Shown here: in pieces, positions 41,253-51,174 of the stretch
Layout of the letters: every line of letters begins with the position of its first letter
How positions within the stretch are numbered: position 1 is the stretch's first letter
NCBI GenBank assembly: GCA_022841325.1
Contig: JALHRS010000028.1
Coordinates: 1-64,000 of the forward strand
Reading direction: 5' to 3'
DNA: 64,000 bases
DNA from: Lysobacterales bacterium
GTDB lineage: Bacteria; Pseudomonadota; Gammaproteobacteria; Xanthomonadales; SZUA-5
The notes under the pieces: generated by a model
Databases searched by the model: none
What the model was told of the DNA's origin: nothing
Seen by the model: the letters and a program-made list of their open reading frames with translations, nothing else
Made by a program: the position numbers and the translations under genes

Positions 41253-44200
41253 TCAGTGCTCTCCCTGGCAATAGTGAACGGCTTCGCCGTTGTGGTAGGC
41301 GCCGCGCAGGGCAGCCAGTCTGGAATTGAGCACCGCGTAACGGGTCGGATCGATCAACAGCCGTGGCTTGCCGGGCCCGCCGGGGCCGCCTGGAGCTCCT
41401 CCCTTCGGCGCTTCGGCCAGGGCCGCCTGCACCAGTTCGGCGCGGGCAGCGACAATGCGCTGCTGCTCGGCCTGATCGGCGGCCTGATCGAAGTACTCGC
41501 GGCCATCGATCCAGACCTTCCTGGGACGCGCATACGAGGACAGCGGGTGATGACTCCACAGCACCAGATCGGCGTCCATGCCCGCCTTGATGCTGCCCAC
41601 GCGATCACCCACGCGCAGTTGTTGCGCCGGATTGCGGGTGACCAGCGCCAGCGCTTCGGTATCGCTCAAGCCGCCATAGCGCCCAGTCTTGCCAGCCTCG
41701 GTATTGAGGCGCCGGCCGAGATCATTGCTGTCGGAATTGAGCGAGGTCAGCACGCCCTGCCTCATCATGATGGCGGCGTTGTAGGGAATGGCGTCGATGG
41801 TTTCCATCTTGAAGCCCCACCAGTCGGAAAAGGTGGAGGCCCCAGCGCCCACTTCGGCCAGCACTTCGGCCACCTTGTAGCCCTCCAGCACATGCTGGAA
41901 AGCCGCCACCTTGATGCGAAGCTCGGCCGACAGCCGCGCAAACATCAGGATTTCGTCCTGCCGGTAGGAATGGATGTGCACCAGACGCTGATGGTTGAGG
42001 ATCTCGACCAGCGCCTCCATGCGCAGATCGCGCCGCTGCGGCGGGCCTTTCTTGCTGGCCCGAGCAGTCTCGTAGGCACGCGCCTGCACGAAGGCATCCT
42101 TGAGCAGCTGCTCCACGCCCATGCGGGTTTGCGGATAGCGCGGCACCGCCACCGGCCCCCAGTTCGACTGCTTGACGTTCTCGCCCAGCGCGAACTTGAT
42201 CGTTGGTGTGGCGCCAGCGAACTTGAGGTCCTCCGCCCCTGCGCCCCAGCGGTGCTTGACCAGCTGCGACTGCCCGCCGATGGGATTGGCTGAACCATGC
42301 AGCACGTGCGAGGTGGTGGTGCCACCGGCGAGTTCGCGGTAGATATTGATATCGGTGGGATCGACGATGTCGCCCAGCCGCACTTCCGAGGTGATCGCGT
42401 GGCTGGGCTCATTGATGTTGCCGCTGCCGGCAATATGCGAATGGGCGTCGATCAGGCCCGGCGTCAGATGCAGACCGCGGCCGTCGACTTCGATCGCGCC
42501 GCGGGGCGCCGGAAGATCCGGGCCCACGTCGCTGATGCGACCACGCTCGACCAGCACATCGGTCTCGGTCAGCGGCTCGGATCCACCGGTCATCCACACC
42601 GTGGCATCGCGAATCACCAGCGCATCGATCCGTGGCGGCAGCCCGACCCGACCAAAATCGCCTGCCGGGTAGCGAGTCTGAGTCGGAAAAGCTGGCACTT
42701 TCTCGTTCTTGTCCGCCAGGCTGCGACCACCGTGCTCGGTGGCCTCGTCGGAGCCTTCCTGGCCGCCATCGCGCTGCGCACCGTCTGCCAGCCTTGAACC
42801 TTCCGTCGGCTCCGGCGCTGCACCGGTGCGCATCGCACTCCAGTTGCGCACGCGCCCGTCCTCGCTCAGCCAGCGGCCATCCAGCTTGCCGGCAGACAGT
42901 GCCGCCTCCAGCGTGGCTTTCTGCTCGGCGCCAAACCACTCGCCGGGCGCTGTGATCAGCAGGCGTCCCTTGCTCAGCTTCGCGCTGGCCTTGTGCTCAC
43001 CCGCCTTGATCTTCAAGGCATCCGGCTTGCCTTCGATAATCCACTCAGCCGGTCCTGATGCGCCCATCCAGTTGACCGTCCACAGACCGGTAATCTCGGG
43101 CGCGTCCAGTGCCTTGATCTGATCGCGGGCGCCATCAGCCCAGACTTCGAAGATCTGAGCGTCATCGGCACTGAACAAGGTGGCGTCGGCAATCAGCAGA
43201 TTGGCTGGCTGCCCGGCCTTGATCTCACCGAGCTTGCCCTGCGCGCCGAGGAAACGGGCCGGGTTGGTGGTCAGCGCGGCGAGCGCCTGGTCTGCACTCA
43301 GACCGTACCTGATCGCCTTGCGCAGTGCCGGCCAGAACTCGGCATCGGGCTTGTCCAGGCCGGCCAGCGTCAGCGCGTAGGGATGGCCGCTGGCCGCCAC
43401 CTTGGCCGGGTTGTACGGCGCGTAACGCCACTGCTCCAGTTCCGCCAGACTGAGCTCCAGGGCGGCCTCGGCATCGCTCACCTCCGGCGCCTTGGGGAAA
43501 TTCAGCGGCAGCAACATGCCGATGCCATCGGGCAGTTGATCGAGTACCCGGTATTCGTTGCCGGTCCCGAGCACCCAGGCCCGTTGCAAACCAAACTCGG
43601 CAGCAATGCGTGCAGCCCGCACCACATCCAGCTCGTCATCGGCGTCGAAGACCATGGCCTGCTGGCCATCAAGCACCGGCAACAGGGCGTCGAGCGCCGA
43701 ATTGGCCTCGGCGCGTTCACCCCCATTCTTCTGCTGCCAGGCGAGCAGATCGCGCTGCCAACCGGCATCCAGGAAAGCCTGGCGAATCAGCGCGATGGCG
43801 CCCATTTTCGAGCCGGGATAGACCCCGCCGAAACTGAAATCGGCTTCGAAGGCGGCGTACTGCGCCACTCGTCGCGCCAACAGGTTCTGTTGCGGCGTCG
43901 GCTGATCGCGCAGGCTGAGCAGCGCACTCTGACCACGCAAGACGCCGCTGCCGGGCGCGGCCACCGAGGCGGCAAAGCCCAGATGGCGCAGCGACTTGGC
44001 GCTATCTGCGTCCAGCGCCAGATTGCGACTGACATCGCGCTCCGGGCATACCCGATCATTCCAGTGACGCGCGGCCGGCGCGATCGGCGCACTGGCCGAG
44101 CCACCCTCGCCGAAGCCGCCGCGGCCACCACGACGCCCGGAACCGGCACCAGCAGTCTCCGATGTTGGGCAACGCGCCTTGCCATCGAAACCGTAGCTGC

Positions 44201-44489
44201 CATGCACATCAATGAAAGCCGGGAACACGGTCTTGCCGTGCGCCTCCAGGATCACGGCCCCGGGGGCCTCACGCCGACCAGCGCGGACATCGACAATCAG
44301 CCCGTCGCGGACTTCAACGCTGCCGTTTTCGATCACCTTGCCGGGCGCGATGACGATGCGGGCGTCTACGATGCTGGTGTGTCTGGGTGTGTGCTCGGCC
44401 AGTCCCTGCTGGGGTGTGGTCGATATCTGGGCAGCCAGGCTTCCGGCCACCAGGGACAAAGCGAGAGCGAGCGCGGTGCGCTGGAACAT
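41253..44489 (-). CDS. Large secreted double-domain amidohydrolase
   Basis: 1078 residues from the ATG at 44489 (GGAG upstream; signal peptide MFQRTALALALSLVAGSLAAQ). The first amidohydrolase domain has FIDVHGSYGF, with only one His of the HxH motif, followed by a Gly/Arg-rich insert (SGRRGGRGGFGEGG). A middle region (GLWTVNWMGASGPAEW) links to a second domain with intact LIDAHSHI, HIHSYR, QHVLEG and SDSND ligands, the likely active site. A Pro/Gly-rich segment lies near the C-terminus (APKGGAPGGPGGPGKP). Probably a periplasmic hydrolase of cyclic amide or peptide-like compounds; substrate unknown. Confidence 0.88.
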   Translation of the reverse strand: MFQRTALALALSLVAGSLAAQISTTPQQGLAEHTPRHTSIVDARIVIAPGKVIENGSVEVRDGLIVDVRAGRREAPGAVILEAHGKTVFPAFIDVHGSYGFDGKARCPTSETAGAGSGRRGGRGGFGEGGSASAPIAPAARHWNDRVCPERDVSRNLALDADSAKSLRHLGFAASVAAPGSGVLRGQSALLSLRDQPTPQQNLLARRVAQYAAFEADFSFGGVYPGSKMGAIALIRQAFLDAGWQRDLLAWQQKNGGERAEANSALDALLPVLDGQQAMVFDADDELDVVRAARIAAEFGLQRAWVLGTGNEYRVLDQLPDGIGMLLPLNFPKAPEVSDAEAALELSLAELEQWRYAPYNPAKVAASGHPYALTLAGLDKPDAEFWPALRKAIRYGLSADQALAALTTNPARFLGAQGKLGEIKAGQPANLLIADATLFSADDAQIFEVWADGARDQIKALDAPEITGLWTVNWMGASGPAEWIIEGKPDALKIKAGEHKASAKLSKGRLLITAPGEWFGAEQKATLEAALSAGKLDGRWLSEDGRVRNWSAMRTGAAPEPTEGSRLADGAQRDGGQEGSDEATEHGGRSLADKNEKVPAFPTQTRYPAGDFGRVGLPPRIDALVIRDATVWMTGGSEPLTETDVLVERGRISDVGPDLPAPRGAIEVDGRGLHLTPGLIDAHSHIAGSGNINEPSHAITSEVRLGDIVDPTDINIYRELAGGTTTSHVLHGSANPIGGQSQLVKHRWGAGAEDLKFAGATPTIKFALGENVKQSNWGPVAVPRYPQTRMGVEQLLKDAFVQARAYETARASKKGPPQRRDLRMEALVEILNHQRLVHIHSYRQDEILMFARLSAELRIKVAAFQHVLEGYKVAEVLAEVGAGASTFSDWWGFKMETIDAIPYNAAIMMRQGVLTSLNSDSNDLGRRLNTEAGKTGRYGGLSDTEALALVTRNPAQQLRVGDRVGSIKAGMDADLVLWSHHPLSSYARPRKVWIDGREYFDQAADQAEQQRIVAARAELVQAALAEAPKGGAPGGPGGPGKPRLLIDPTRYAVLNSRLAALRGAYHNGEAVHYCQGEH

Positions 44490-44865
44490 GGGCGATCTCC
44501 GGGGAAGGGCACGCGCCCGGAGCTGGCCAGACGCAAGACGGCGATGGTTATCGATCAACCGTCGGTTTCGCGTCAACTCGCACAGATCATTGTTTGCGCT
44601 TGTTGCGGCAAGCGCGGCGCACCCTGCCGAGCAAACTCGGCACTACCAGAGCCTCGCACAACCCCGCTCTCGTAGAGCGGAGCTTGCTCCGCTGCTTCTG
44701 CCGGGCTTGTGTTCTGGCTCTTCCCGCCGCCTTGAAATGCGGCACACCCTGCCGAGCAAGCTCGGCACTACCAGAGCCTCGTACACCGATGCCGTGGTGG
44801 AACAAGACCTCGCACACCGCCGCTCTCGTAGAGCGGAGCTTGCTCCGCTACTGTTCGGACCAGAT
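44490..44865. other. Repeat-bearing gap upstream of the amidohydrolase operon
   Basis: No gene seen. It contains the duplicated REP pair described at 44617-44849. Confidence 0.7.
44617..44849. repeat. Duplicated pair of GAGCTTGCTC palindromes
   Basis: A CCGAGCAARCTCGGCACTACCAGAGCCTCG-like element (44617-44656, again 44741-44781) is each time followed by CGCTCTCGTAGAGCGGAGCT-type sequence (44665-44693, again 44821-44849). Order and orientation are kept; the spacers differ. Confidence 0.88.
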
Positions 44866-45645
44866 CTATGCCTTGAACAGCACGCTGCAACAGGTCACCG
44901 CGCCCTCGGCCTTCTGCAATTCCGACACATCGACCGCGCGCACCTCCACGCCGACAGATTCGATCCGGGCCTGGGTGCGCGGGAAACAGCTGGGGTAGAC
45001 CACCGACCGGCCGATCCGCAGCGCATTGGCCGCATGCTCTTCGGCGGGATCGACCTCGATGCGGCGATAGCCGGCAAAGACCCTGGCGTCGACCAGCCAT
45101 TGCGGTTGCACCAGCAGGGTGTCGTCGTTGATCTGGGTCACGGCCGATTTCAGATGCAGACAGCCCTGGATCGCCACCTGATGAACCCGATAACCGTAGC
45201 CCAGCAGCGCCTTGCGCAACTGCGCCACCGCGGCGTCGTTGGAACGGGCAGACGCACCGACGTAGATGTCACGACCGATGCGAAGCACATCGCCACCATC
45301 GAGCGTGCCCGGCTCATCGATCCACAGCAGCGGCCGGTAGCGCCCGATGACCTCGGCCACCGAGGCTGATTCGCTGCGTCTGGACGCTGCACCGGGCCGG
45401 GTCATGACCGCCAGTTCGTCCAGCACCAGCACCGTATCCTCGACAAACACGGCATCCGGCATCTGCGCTTCCGCCGGCACCGACACCAGCGTGCAGCCTG
45501 CCTCGGCCAGGGCCTGCTGGTAAGCCCGATGCTGCCGTCGCGCCAGGTCCACATCGATGGGTGCGCGGCCGACGAAGGACAGCTGGCATTCGCCCAGACT
45601 GGCGCTGACCTCACGAACGAGGGCATGGGGCAGATTGGATTTCAT
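44866..45645 (-). CDS. Dimethylarginine dimethylaminohydrolase-like protein
   Basis: 259 residues from the ATG at 45645. It has the guanidino-modifying fold of DDAH/arginine deiminase: the substrate-binding FVEDTVLVLDE, GTLDGGDVLRIGR, the catalytic His in CLHLKSAVT and the catalytic Cys near the C-terminus in AVTCCSVLF. Length and the short C-terminus fit DDAH, which releases citrulline and dimethylamine from methylated arginines; classical arginine deiminases are near 400 residues. It is monocistronic as far as can be seen. Confidence 0.9.
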   Translation of the reverse strand: MKSNLPHALVREVSASLGECQLSFVGRAPIDVDLARRQHRAYQQALAEAGCTLVSVPAEAQMPDAVFVEDTVLVLDELAVMTRPGAASRRSESASVAEVIGRYRPLLWIDEPGTLDGGDVLRIGRDIYVGASARSNDAAVAQLRKALLGYGYRVHQVAIQGCLHLKSAVTQINDDTLLVQPQWLVDARVFAGYRRIEVDPAEEHAANALRIGRSVVYPSCFPRTQARIESVGVEVRAVDVSELQKAEGAVTCCSVLFKA

Positions 45646-45745
45646 GTCTCGGGACTCGACACTGACCTGGACCGGTGCAATAGCGGCTTTCGAAAACAAA
45701 TGCCAGCTTCAGCAACAGCCTCCCAGCGTCGACCAGACCCAGCGC

Positions 45746-46264
45746 CTAGAACAAGCCGATCGCGATCACCGATTCCAGCAACGCCGCCTTTTCTGATTCG
45801 GGTAGCTGTTTATGCCAGCGGGCGATGTGCACCGGCGTGTGGGTGGCCTCGAAACCGGTGGCCAGCGCCACCTCGCGGGCTCTTCTGTCGCCGCAATGAC
45901 CGAAGTAGGCATCGCATTCGCCATCCAGACGATGGAAGGCGTGGCGCAGCACCATCGCCCAGATTCCGCCCTGCGACTGCACCAGCTCCAGTTCCTCGGC
46001 ACTCATGCGCCTCAGCGTGACGCCGTCGCTGCAGGAACCACCGGACAGATAGACCCGATTGAAGCGCAGCATGTGCGAGAACCCGGCCACATGCAGGGCG
46101 CCGTCCTGGTCCTTGTAGAAGGCGATGAAGTGGCGCGGGATGTCCGGGGCGTCGCCACCGAACTTGCGCCGGAACAGTTCATTGACGAAGAACGGGCCTT
46201 CGGCGACTTCGGTGATGGTCAGAAAAGCGCGACCATCGGCGGTTTTCAGGACGAACTCGGACAT
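45746..46264 (-). CDS. Conserved protein of unknown function
   Basis: 172 residues, ATG at 46264 with GAGG 9 nt upstream. Not recognised. It has the feel of an acyltransferase-like (GNAT) fold: FYKDQDGALHVAGFSHMLRF, then a late GHCGDRRAREVALATGFEATHTPVHIARWHK similar to the acetyl-CoA-binding end of such folds. I would not assign an activity. The frame is open for a long way upstream, but base composition and the RBS support this start. Confidence 0.7.
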   Translation of the reverse strand: MSEFVLKTADGRAFLTITEVAEGPFFVNELFRRKFGGDAPDIPRHFIAFYKDQDGALHVAGFSHMLRFNRVYLSGGSCSDGVTLRRMSAEELELVQSQGGIWAMVLRHAFHRLDGECDAYFGHCGDRRAREVALATGFEATHTPVHIARWHKQLPESEKAALLESVIAIGLF

Positions 46265-46588
46265 CGGGAAACCTCGCAATCCAGACCGGCTTGATGCAGC
46301 GTGCGGCAAGCCACGACACGCGCATGATGGCCGAGCGTCGGCATCGCGAACAGGGGCAATAGGAGTAGGATGCCGGTGACCGAGGTGAACCGCCTCCATC
46401 GAGAAGTCGGCGTTTCGAATACCTCGACAGAGGCGGTTCGAGTCGAAACGCATCCTCGGCTCGGTCTCCCAGGCACGAGTACGACGCAAGCTGCTCACTC
46501 GAAATCGGACGAATATGCAAATGACCGAAGATGCCGCAGGCCGCCCCGGCTTGAGTTTCATGCCGCAGTTGCCAGTCCGGCAGAATCC
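46265..46588. other. Divergent intergenic region with hairpin
   Basis: No gene seen. Promoters for both flanking genes should lie here; a hairpin is at 46387-46439. Confidence 0.5.
46387..46439 (+). promoter_or_regulatory. Hairpin GAACCGCCTC...GAGGCGGTTC upstream of antiporter
   Basis: 10-bp perfect stem with a 33-nt loop, 150 nt before the antiporter ATG. It could be a leader structure or an inverted protein-binding site; no known riboswitch class is recognised. Confidence 0.3.
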
Positions 46589-47911
46589 ATGAACAACGCG
46601 CAGTGGTTCATGCTCGTTGGCGGGCTGTTGCTGTTGATCGGCCTGACGGTGTCGGCGCTCAAACGCTCGGCTGTCACCTCGCCCATCATCTATCTGGCGG
46701 TTGGCGTGCTGTTCGGCCCGAGCATGCTGAATCTGTTCCATTTCAACCCGCTGAAGCAGTCGGCGCTGCTGGAGATCCTGACCGAAGTGGCGGTGTTGAT
46801 CTCGTTGTTCTCGGCCGGGATCAAGATGCCGGCGCCCTTCAAGCTGGAGCGCTGGCGCACGCCGATTCTCCTGGCCACGGTGTCGATGACCCTGACTGTG
46901 GCCATGGTCGCCGCATTCGCCTGGTACGTCCTGGGACTGCCTTTGGGCGCTGGTATCTTGCTGGGCGCCATCGTTGCACCCACCGATCCGGTACTGGCCA
47001 GCGACGTACAGCTGCGACACACCACGGACAACGATCAGTTGCGCTTCACACTGACCTGCGAGGCCGGCATGAACGATGGCAGCGCCTTTCCCTTCGTGAT
47101 GCTGGGGATGGGCCTGCTGGGCCTGCACGGATTGGGGGAGTTCGGCTCGGTCTGGCTGCTGCGCGATGTGCTGTGGGCCACGGTCGCGGGGATCGGGGTC
47201 GGCGTGCTCGCCGGCTCCGCGCTGGCTCATCTGGGCTGGAAACTGCGTCGGGGTCCGTCCAGGCATGAGTTGATGGATGATTTTCTGGGTCTGGGGCTGA
47301 TGGCCGCGGTCTATGGCGTGTCGGTGATGATCAGCTCCTGGGGCTTCCTGGCGGTGTTCTTCTCCGCCGTGGCTTTGCGACAGACCGAATCCAGACTGGC
47401 TCGAATGGCGCTCATTCCGGCCCCGGAACACACCACGACCGCGACAGCGGCAGTCGCTGCAGCCCATTCCGATCTGCCAGCCGTGGAAACCGTCAGCGAA
47501 GGCTCGCTGGTATTCAAGGAGCATCTGGGCAGACTCTCCGAGGTGCTGCTGGTGATCCTCATCGGCGGCACCCTGTTTGTCGATTCCTGGAGCTGGCGTG
47601 CCGTCGGCTTTGCCCTGTTCCTGTTCCTCGTTGCCCGCCCGGTCAGCGTCTATGCCGGGCTGATCGGCAGCGGCAGTTCCTGGCGCGTGCGCGGCATGAC
47701 CGGATGGTTCGGCGTGCGCGGCATCGGTTCGCTCTACTACCTGATGTACGCCATCCAGCACGGCCTGCCGCAGGCGCTGTCGCTGGAGCTGATCCAGATC
47801 ACGCTGATCGTCGTCACTCTGTCGATTCTGCTGCACGGCATCAGCGTCAAGCCGCTGATGGCGCGCTTCTGGCGCCACAAGCGTCAACTGCCCGGCGGGC
47901 CGCCGCCGTAG
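46589..47911 (+). CDS. Cation:proton antiporter, CPA1 family
   Basis: 440 residues, about 12 membrane helices. CPA1/NhaP-like features: SPIIYLAVGVLFGP near the N-terminus, the ion-site region GAIVAPTDPVLASDVQ, CEAGMNDGSAFPFV and WFGVRGIGSLYYLMYA. It should exchange Na+ or K+ for H+ across the inner membrane. A ~40-residue hydrophilic loop (PAPEHTTTATAAVAAAHSD) sits between helices. The ATG at 46589 gives the expected short N-terminus before the first helix. Confidence 0.92.
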   Translation: MNNAQWFMLVGGLLLLIGLTVSALKRSAVTSPIIYLAVGVLFGPSMLNLFHFNPLKQSALLEILTEVAVLISLFSAGIKMPAPFKLERWRTPILLATVSMTLTVAMVAAFAWYVLGLPLGAGILLGAIVAPTDPVLASDVQLRHTTDNDQLRFTLTCEAGMNDGSAFPFVMLGMGLLGLHGLGEFGSVWLLRDVLWATVAGIGVGVLAGSALAHLGWKLRRGPSRHELMDDFLGLGLMAAVYGVSVMISSWGFLAVFFSAVALRQTESRLARMALIPAPEHTTTATAAVAAAHSDLPAVETVSEGSLVFKEHLGRLSEVLLVILIGGTLFVDSWSWRAVGFALFLFLVARPVSVYAGLIGSGSSWRVRGMTGWFGVRGIGSLYYLMYAIQHGLPQALSLELIQITLIVVTLSILLHGISVKPLMARFWRHKRQLPGGPPP

Positions 47912-48113
47912 TTGCGAGTCGCCAGCGCAAGAAGCGATGCGACTTTGCGGCTGCGTCACTCGCGGTTGACGCCAGATCCTTGCCACGGCCGATTCCGGCG
48001 CCGCTTGCGTGGAGAATGCGAGTCCAGAGTCCCCGACGCGACCGACCCCGGCGCACAGGAGTAACATGGACTGCGCTGTTGATTGCCTCTGTTCTACTTC
48101 AGAAGGAAGCGCC

Positions 48114-48713
48114 ATGAACCGCATGCTCGCAACACCCCTGGCATTTCTCGCGCTGGCACTTGCCATGCCCCTTTCCGCCCAGGACGCGGCGCCGGAGATG
48201 ACACCGGAACAGAAAGCCGAAATGGAGGCCTGGGCCAGGGCCGGAGCATTGACCGCACCGAATCAGGCGATGGCCAAACAGGTCGGCAACTACAAGGCCC
48301 AGATCAAGAGCTGGCAGACACCCGACACCGATCCCGTCATCGAGCAAGGCAGCACCCGGCGCAGCCTGATTCTCGATGGCCGGGTGCTGGTCGAGGACTT
48401 CGACTCGACCATGATGGGCCAACCCTTCCGGGGCCATGGCATGCGCGGCTACGACAATGTCACCGGCAAGCACTGGTCGACCTGGAACGACAGCATGACC
48501 ACCGGCATCATGGTCAGCGAAGGTGATTGCGATGCAAACATGACCTGCACCTTTGTCGGCAGCTGGGTTGAACCGGTCAACAAGAAGACCATCACCTCGC
48601 GCATGGTCTCGCGCTGGACCGGAGCCGATACGGAAGTCTTCGAGATGTATGTTCCGGGTGCCGACGGCAAGGAATTCCGGATGATGGAGATCACCTACAC
48701 CCGGCAGCCCTGA
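48114..48713 (+). CDS. Secreted DUF1579 family protein
   Basis: 199 residues, AAGGAAG before the ATG, signal peptide ending MPLSAQ. DUF1579 features: the GNYK...IKSW start, RSLILDGRVLVEDFDSTMMGQPFRGHGMRGYDNVTGKHWSTWNDSM and a final FRMMEITYTR strand. These proteins form a lipocalin-like barrel; no reaction is known. A hairpin follows the stop. Confidence 0.9.
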   Translation: MNRMLATPLAFLALALAMPLSAQDAAPEMTPEQKAEMEAWARAGALTAPNQAMAKQVGNYKAQIKSWQTPDTDPVIEQGSTRRSLILDGRVLVEDFDSTMMGQPFRGHGMRGYDNVTGKHWSTWNDSMTTGIMVSEGDCDANMTCTFVGSWVEPVNKKTITSRMVSRWTGADTEVFEMYVPGADGKEFRMMEITYTRQP

Positions 48714-48728
48714 GGGCACCGATGCGTG

Positions 48729-48760
48729 GAGCAGACCGCCCCGCTCGGTGCGGTCTGCTC
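48729..48760. terminator. Terminator-like hairpin
   Basis: GAGCAGACCGC / GCGGTCTGCTC, perfect 11-bp stem and 10-nt loop, 16 nt after the DUF1579 stop. No U-tract follows, so it may be a transcript-stabilising hairpin instead. Confidence 0.55.
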
Positions 48761-48957
48761 GCCGGGGTCTGCGTACAGTGGCGCCGCAGTCCTTCCCCTG
48801 TTCTGCGCCTCAACCGTTGCCAGGATCATTCTGATTGCGAGCCTGTGCGAGGCGCCCGCATTCGGGAGATTTCCCCCGCGTCGCCGGCTTTCGTCTGTCC
48901 ATAGCTGCCAGAATGCGGCCTCGGCTGCCAGGACGGCAGCGACAGGAGTGACGGCAG

Positions 48958-51174
48958 ATGCGGCCCCTCACGAGCGCCGTACTGGCGCTGTGCCTATCCA
49001 CCGCGGCGCTGGCAGCAGATCAGCCCGCGGACACGACCAACCACTGCGGATCTCGCGCCGAAGGCGATCACCGGCCGCGAATCGGTCTGGTCCTGAGTGG
49101 CGGCGGTGCCCGCGGTATCGCCCATATCGGCGTCATCAAGGCGCTGGAAAGCGCTGGTGTACACGTCGATTGCATCGCCGGCACCAGCATGGGCGCCCTG
49201 GTGGGCGGCTTCTACGCGCTGGGCATGCCGGTCGACGAAATGGAAGAGATCGTGCTGTCGCTGGACTGGGGCACCATGTTCAACGATGCGCTGGAACGCC
49301 CGGAGCGCTCGATCCGTCGCAAGGAAGAGGACCGGCTGTCGCTGAACAGCATCGGCGTCGGGCTGGATCGCAGCGGGCTGACGATTGCGACCGGCGTGGT
49401 CGCCGGGCAGCGGATCCAGGCCTTTCTGGAGAAATCCACCGTGGCTGCCAACGGAGTCAGTCACTTCGATCAGCTGCCGATACCGTTTCGGGCGGTCGCC
49501 ACCAACCTCAATACCGGCCTGCCGGTGATTCTGGACCACGGCAGCCTGGCGACCGCCCTGCGCGCCAGCATGTCGCTACCGGCGGTGCTGGATCCGGTCG
49601 AGATTGACGACCGGATTCTGGTCGATGGCGGCCTCGCCGACCAATTGCCGGTGGAGGTGGTGCGGGCGATGGGCGCCGAGGTGGTGATTGCGGTCAATGT
49701 CGGCATGCCGCTGGACCGGCTGGACAGCAGCGCCAATCTGCTGACCGTCATCAATCAACTGACCAGCCTGATGACGGTGGGCAACACCCGCGTCGCCATC
49801 GCCAGCATGGGCGAGCGCGATCTGCTGATCACCCCGGCGTTGGGGACTGAGCTGGGATCAGCGGACTTCGACCAGGGCGAGCTGGCCATACAGATCGGGC
49901 TGGATGCCGGCCTTGCGCTCAGTGCTCGGCTGGCCGAACTGAGTTCGTCCCCACCGGCCAGAGAGCGCATGCTGGCCAGAGATCTGAGACCGGTGATCCA
50001 CTTCATCCGCCTCGACAACCGCACGCCCTACGCCAATGAAGTGATCCTGGCGCGCATCGACGTGGCGATCGGGCAGCCGCTGGACATGGTCTCGCTGGAG
50101 AGCCAGCTGCGGGTGATCTACGGCATCGGCACTTTCGCATCGGTGAGCTATCAGGTGGTCCGCGAGCACGGCCAGACCGGTGTGGTCGTGACCGCAGTAC
50201 CCAAATCCCATGGTCCCAACTATGTGCAGATCGGCCTGGCCCTGAGCTCCGACTTCGGCAGCGAATTCAGCGCCAATTTCCGGGCCTCGCTGCTGCTCGC
50301 GCCGATCTCGCCGCTGGGCACGGAAGCACGGGTGTTCGCGCAGATCGGCAGCGAACCAACGCTGGGACTCGAGTACAACCGTCCGCTCGATCCGCTCAGC
50401 CGCAACGCGCTGCTGTTCAGAGGGTTCTACGAGACCGCCGACATCCAGACCTACGATGGCGACGGCAACAATACCGCCACCTACGAGGTCCGCCAGTTGA
50501 CCACCCGTGCGGCCTGGGTGCGCGAGTTCGGCAGCCTCGGGGCCCTGAACATCGGCATCAGGCGCGGTCTGGGTGAAACCCTGGTCGCCACCGGCGATCC
50601 GGCGCTGCCCGAAGTCAGCTACCAGATCGGTGATGTCAGCGCGGCGCTGACCCTGGACCGTCTCGACAATCTGTATTTCCCGCGTCAGGGTTATTTCGCC
50701 CGCATCGGCATGCTCGGCTCGCGCAAGGCCTTGGGCGCCGACAGCAACTTTGTCCAGGCCGATCTTGATGTCATCGGCGCCCGCGGGATCGGCAAGCATG
50801 CCCTGCAATACGGCTTGCGCCTGCACAGCACGACCTCGGGCACCGCGCCGCTGCAGAGCATCTATCGTCTGGGTGGTCGCGGCCGCGGCATCGGCTACCG
50901 CCGCAATGAGCTCAGCGGCCAGAACTACGCCGTGCTGATTGGCGGCTACCTGTACGAACTGGCCGATGTGCTGGGTCGCAGCGCCTACTTCGGCGGCACC
51001 GTCGAATTCACCAACGCCTGGGACCAGCGCTCGCAGCTGCAGCTGGATCGCAGCGTGGTCAACGCCGGTCTCTACCTCGGCTTCGACTCCTGGATCGGGC
51101 CGATGCTGTTCGGCTATGGCGTGCGCGAAAGTGGCGACGGCACCCTGTTCCTGGAGATCGGGCAGCAGTTCTAG
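48958..51174 (+). CDS. Patatin-like phospholipase autotransporter, PlpD type (Vd)
   Basis: 738 residues with a signal peptide (MRPLTSAVLALCLSTAALAA) and AGGAG upstream. The patatin domain has GGGARGIAHIG (oxyanion), GTSMG (Ser nucleophile) and VDGGLADQLP (Asp of the dyad). A single POTRA-like segment follows (about residues 345-420), then a 16-strand barrel domain related to BamA/FhaC, ending in phenylalanine as expected for outer-membrane barrels. This layout defines type Vd secretion: the phospholipase is carried to the surface by its own barrel. Confidence 0.94.
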   Translation: MRPLTSAVLALCLSTAALAADQPADTTNHCGSRAEGDHRPRIGLVLSGGGARGIAHIGVIKALESAGVHVDCIAGTSMGALVGGFYALGMPVDEMEEIVLSLDWGTMFNDALERPERSIRRKEEDRLSLNSIGVGLDRSGLTIATGVVAGQRIQAFLEKSTVAANGVSHFDQLPIPFRAVATNLNTGLPVILDHGSLATALRASMSLPAVLDPVEIDDRILVDGGLADQLPVEVVRAMGAEVVIAVNVGMPLDRLDSSANLLTVINQLTSLMTVGNTRVAIASMGERDLLITPALGTELGSADFDQGELAIQIGLDAGLALSARLAELSSSPPARERMLARDLRPVIHFIRLDNRTPYANEVILARIDVAIGQPLDMVSLESQLRVIYGIGTFASVSYQVVREHGQTGVVVTAVPKSHGPNYVQIGLALSSDFGSEFSANFRASLLLAPISPLGTEARVFAQIGSEPTLGLEYNRPLDPLSRNALLFRGFYETADIQTYDGDGNNTATYEVRQLTTRAAWVREFGSLGALNIGIRRGLGETLVATGDPALPEVSYQIGDVSAALTLDRLDNLYFPRQGYFARIGMLGSRKALGADSNFVQADLDVIGARGIGKHALQYGLRLHSTTSGTAPLQSIYRLGGRGRGIGYRRNELSGQNYAVLIGGYLYELADVLGRSAYFGGTVEFTNAWDQRSQLQLDRSVVNAGLYLGFDSWIGPMLFGYGVRESGDGTLFLEIGQQF

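Noticed and set aside
44866-45645. Classical arginine deiminase
   Set aside because: 259 residues is too short for ArcA (about 400); motif spacing and C-terminal Cys fit dimethylargininase.
46265-48166. N-terminal extension of the minus-strand gene at 45746 through the antiporter
   Set aside because: The frame is open, but it lies antisense to a clear CPA1 gene; the ATG at 46264 has its own RBS.
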